DNA of 8,684 nt from Flavobacteriales bacterium (lineage in GTDB: Bacteria; Bacteroidota; Bacteroidia; Flavobacteriales; UA16). Position numbers and translations under genes: made by a program. The stretch spans positions 1 through 8,684 of the forward strand of contig JABISU010000122.1 in the NCBI GenBank assembly GCA_018700255.1, given 5' to 3'. Below, one piece after another: positions 7,301 to 8,684 of the stretch. How positions within the stretch are numbered: the stretch's first letter is position 1; each line of letters opens with the position of its first letter. The notes beneath the pieces were generated by a model. It did not search any database and had not been told where the DNA came from. It worked only from the letters and a program-made list of their open reading frames with translations.

Positions 7301-8684
7301 AGCCCAAACCAATGATGATTCTTCTATTTTATGGGACTTCGGAGATAATCAAAGCTCGAACAACTCAAATGAAGAACACACTTACCTAAACGAAAATATT
7401 GATACTAACGGGACCACATTTGTTGTGACTGCAACCGCGACAAGCCCTATGGGATGTATTGCCATTGACACTTTAGAAATTTCCGCACTGAAAGGTGTAA
7501 TCGCATCTATTACTTCATCAGGTAATGGTTGTGCTCCTTTGAACACAACGTTTACGAACAACTCAGAAAATGCCTCTGATTATTTTTGGGATTTTTATGA
7601 CGGGGATGTTAGTAGTGACTTTGAGCCTGTTCACACCTTTGAAAATACGTCAGACGATCTCGCATCATACCCAGTTGAGCTTATAGCAATCTCTGAAAAT
7701 GGATGTAGTGACACTACTATAGTTAATATCACAGTTTACCCCGAAATGGTAGCTCAGTTCAGCTCTCCTCAAGCTTCATGCGCTCCTTTTGAAGTAGAAT
7801 TTACAAATGAAAGCTCTGAAAATGAGTCATATGAATGGACTTTTGGCGATGGAGACATGAGTACAGAATTAAATCCAATACATACCTTTTCTATCGAAAA
7901 CACGGGTGATGACGAGATATTTACTGTAGAATTAACCGTTACCTCTGAGTACGGATGTAGTAACACCGCAACAAGTGAAATAGAAGTATTTGCGACACCA
8001 GTTGTAGACTTTCACGTTACTCCAATCACGCAAACATTTCCTAACACAACAGTAGTAATTGAAGATCTATCTACATTTGGATCATCTAGCTCAATTCTTT
8101 GGAACTTTGGTGATGGTAACATTTTCACAAATGAAAATCCTGGGGAACATACTTATGGCACTTGGGGTGTTTTCTCTATCTCAGTAATTATCAGTAATGA
8201 GTATTGCTCTGACGATGGTGTAGAGACTATTAACATTATATCTCCAACACCTGAGCTTGCTTTTATAGGTCGTGGAGAAGGCTGCGCTCCCTTTACGGTT
8301 AACTTTACAAACATGTCTCAGTACGCAAATAACTACAAATGGCATTTCGGTGATGGAACAACTGTATTATCTGAAAATGCAACCCATACATTTAACGAAG
8401 CTGGAACATATGATATTACTCTTGAGGCTATAAGTTATGATGGAGTTTTAGTAGAAGAGACTCAATATGCCTCTGTAACCGTATTCCCACGTGCTCAATC
8501 TGACTTCAGCCTTTTCCCTACAGAAGTTTTTGCTCCAGGCGAGCCTATACAGTTCTATAATTTATCTACGGATGCTGATGAGTTTGTTTGGTACTTCGGG
8601 AACGGAGAGACCTCTTCAGATGAAAACCCAACGTATGAGTACACAAACGCTGGTAACTACAATGTCACCCTAACAGCTAACAAT
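4365..8684 (+). CDS. Giant secreted PKD-repeat surface protein, N-terminal 1440 codons (3' end outside window)
   Basis: The frame is open from ATG 4365 to the window edge. An in-frame TAG at 4338-4340 limits the start. A Sec signal peptide spans residues 1-29 (hydrophobic LAMLLTFTLTLVG at 12-24, cleavage probably after INA, before Gln30-Cys31). The rest is about 17 PKD-like beta-sandwich modules of 80-85 residues, each with a W.FGDG-type turn (WGDG, WSFGDG, WDFGDN, WEFGDG, WNFGNG), an HTY/HTF strand about 15-25 residues later, and Val/Leu-rich strands. Most have one Cys near the start (GCSPF, GCAPL) and one near the end (YGCSN, NGCND), probably a disulfide. PKD arrays act as extracellular spacers or adhesive modules. 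Such Bacteroidota proteins normally end in a type IX sorting domain, which would lie beyond the right edge and is not seen. There is no catalytic domain in the visible part. Ligand and function are unknown; a role with the MbnP/MbnH-like pair is not shown. Confidence 0.9.
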   Translation, partial: MYSYNIFSLSTLAMLLTFTLTLVGTNINAQCYDLIGSDGVATSTPVWYSCDTGEFTLNISTSDLWAESLTVDWGDGSESESFAFWSPVEEFSHTYPEDDAEYSIVFTSIEGCSITGEFIKRAPLSTILTGPEHVCQGFPATLTHNDTEADSYLWNFNGGQGTWYPGNEPNLNLTFNDPGTYEVYGIVSLEGLPSSCSDTARFDISVTPIPEAIISLSEDEGCGTLIIEVEELSGDGVEYEWTFNTPPFSYSGSTTPEIIFENPGMYVIQLEVTGELGCVNNDTEVVTVFDSPNVEFSVDSVCEGNISSFTNLSTMSETPIDLTWSFGDGEISNEQNPQHTYSSPGEYEVSLEISNTHCTNSISHTAFVDVTPVISASSDITSGCSPLTVNFEATNDENSTITWDFGDNQSSNNSNEEHTYINENIDAYGTTFIISATATSLSGCVAIDTLEVTALKSAIASITSSGNGCAPLSTTFTNNSENATNYSWDFSDGNISSDFEPLHTFENTSDDLTSYPVELIAIAENGCNDSITVVISAFPELIIDISLSQNEGCSPFLVQTPFIENAPQITWSFGDDSNDSYTQMVSHVYTNESNNTQTFTLSAVGVSEYGCVGEYSSLINVNPQPIAQFMTDISEGCSPFVVTILDNSTQADLYWSYGDGVNGFGFNGEMHQYSFQNLGEETITQEISLTAIGDGGCVDTQSIEIDIFPEVISQFSATPSSCSPFIATFINESSENQTYSWEFGDGVISEDENPTHIFNNPSSIDDAYYNVTLTVTSEMGCSNVSTEIISALATPAANISLSQSAGCGSFYSIAEAQGGEGYDYQWTFSMDPYTHSGITTPELLFNNPGTYEIQLEVTAANGCTYENSESVNVYEIPTVNFSVEDVCQGTPSEFTDLTTINAEDEIVEWIWNFGNGEVSNEQSPNYIYNTAGLFNVELEIITNLCSAVFNSTTYVEEIPSLIASSDITGGCSPVIINFEAQTNDDSSILWDFGDNQSSNNSNEEHTYLNENIDTNGTTFVVTATATSPMGCIAIDTLEISALKGVIASITSSGNGCAPLNTTFTNNSENASDYFWDFYDGDVSSDFEPVHTFENTSDDLASYPVELIAISENGCSDTTIVNITVYPEMVAQFSSPQASCAPFEVEFTNESSENESYEWTFGDGDMSTELNPIHTFSIENTGDDEIFTVELTVTSEYGCSNTATSEIEVFATPVVDFHVTPITQTFPNTTVVIEDLSTFGSSSSILWNFGDGNIFTNENPGEHTYGTWGVFSISVIISNEYCSDDGVETINIISPTPELAFIGRGEGCAPFTVNFTNMSQYANNYKWHFGDGTTVLSENATHTFNEAGTYDITLEAISYDGVLVEETQYASVTVFPRAQSDFSLFPTEVFAPGEPIQFYNLSTDADEFVWYFGNGETSSDENPTYEYTNAGNYNVTLTANN
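4995..6749 (+). repeat. Unit 1 of an intragenic tandem duplication (modules M3-M9)
   Basis: Modules M3, M4, M5, M6 and M9 resemble M10, M11, M12, M13 and M14 of the next unit in the same order. The positional offset is a constant 1755 nt for M3/M10 and the start of M4/M11, then 1761 nt through M5/M12 and M6/M13, so the units differ by one two-codon indel there. M7 and M8 (5985-6494) have no counterpart in unit 2. Similarity is strongest in M5-M6. Confidence 0.8.
6750..8000 (+). repeat. Unit 2 of the intragenic tandem duplication (modules M10-M14)
   Basis: This is the five-module copy that directly abuts unit 1. Identity is uneven. A hand alignment of codons 7503-7715 with 5742-5954 gives about 190 of 213 identical bases (near 89%), and M12 shares the 18-residue stretch WDFGDNQSSNNSNEEHTY with M5. 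M10/M3, M11/M4 and M14/M9 are far more diverged, at roughly half identical residues by eye. An old duplication with later local homogenisation would explain this. Confidence 0.8.

Larger units (their letters stand above)
4455..8684 (+). repeat. Array of about 17 PKD-like modules (module map)
   Basis: Module starts read from the protein are: M1 4455, M2 4743, M3 4995, M4 5241, M5 5481, M6 5736, M7 5985, M8 6237, M9 6495, M10 6750, M11 6996, M12 7242, M13 7497, M14 7746, M15 8001, M16 8250 and M17 8493 (cut by the edge). Boundaries are set at the short linkers, often TP, FPE or YPE, and could shift by a few codons. M2 to M14 each hold exactly two cysteines. M15 keeps only the late one (EYCSDD), M16 only the early one (GCAPF), and the visible part of M17 has none. 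M1 has three. Confidence 0.8.

Noticed and set aside
5571..7715. Assembly artefact behind the duplicated block
   Set aside because: The copies differ at many positions and by a two-codon indel and keep one open frame, so they are not a simple collapsed or duplicated read artefact.
4904..7966. Minus-strand open frames at 4904-5098, 5168-5383, 6429-6632 and 7769-7966, and plus-strand frames at 6739-7002 and 8491-8673
   Set aside because: All are shadows of the continuous PKD-repeat frame. Their recurrence reflects the repeats, not separate genes.
4995..8000. Repeats as a CRISPR array or mobile element
   Set aside because: The repeats are in-frame coding modules of about 250 nt with no short identical direct repeats, spacers, terminal inverted repeats or transposase.

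Overview
The window looks like chromosome from a member of the Bacteroidota, probably a marine or aquatic flavobacterium or relative. The grounds are AT-rich DNA, two lipoproteins with a relaxed Bacteroidota-style lipobox (SSGC), start codons without a normal Shine-Dalgarno, two copies of the Bacteroidota -7 promoter octamer TAnnTTTG, and a giant secreted protein built of Cys-paired PKD modules of the kind usually exported by the type IX secretion system. Species cannot be named from this sequence.

Layout. (1) Positions 1-2329, minus strand: the N-terminal 776 codons of a UvrD/RecB/AddA-type helicase, cut by the left edge. (2) Positions 2330-2408: a short divergent spacer holding a plausible promoter for the plus-strand genes. 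(3) Positions 2409-4296, plus strand: a tight two-gene operon (4-nt gap) coding for an MbnP-family lipoprotein and a MauG/MbnH-type di-heme c-type cytochrome lipoprotein. (4) Positions 4297-4364: a 68-nt spacer with a second TAcaTTTG box. (5) Positions 4365-8684, plus strand: the first 1440 codons of a very large secreted PKD-repeat protein, open at the right edge. There is no tRNA, rRNA, CRISPR array or insertion sequence, and no gene-free stretch over 300 nt.

How the genes work together. In characterised methanotroph MbnP/MbnH pairs the di-heme enzyme oxidises a tryptophan of its partner to kynurenine, which creates a copper site. The pair here keeps the MauG-type catalytic signature: two CxxCH hemes, FWDGR Trp, Gln, Pro and Glu at MauG spacing, and a Tyr at the distal-ligand position. 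It is therefore best read as a protein-modifying pair in the cell envelope that may handle copper. No methanobactin genes are visible. The PKD protein is likely a surface or secreted adhesin. Its link to the pair rests only on adjacency.

The most notable points are the MbnP/MbnH-type pair in a Bacteroidota-like genome, an altered WxW-type motif in the MbnP-like protein, and a mosaic tandem duplication of five- and seven-module units inside the PKD protein, with a break in its two-cysteines-per-module rule near the right end.
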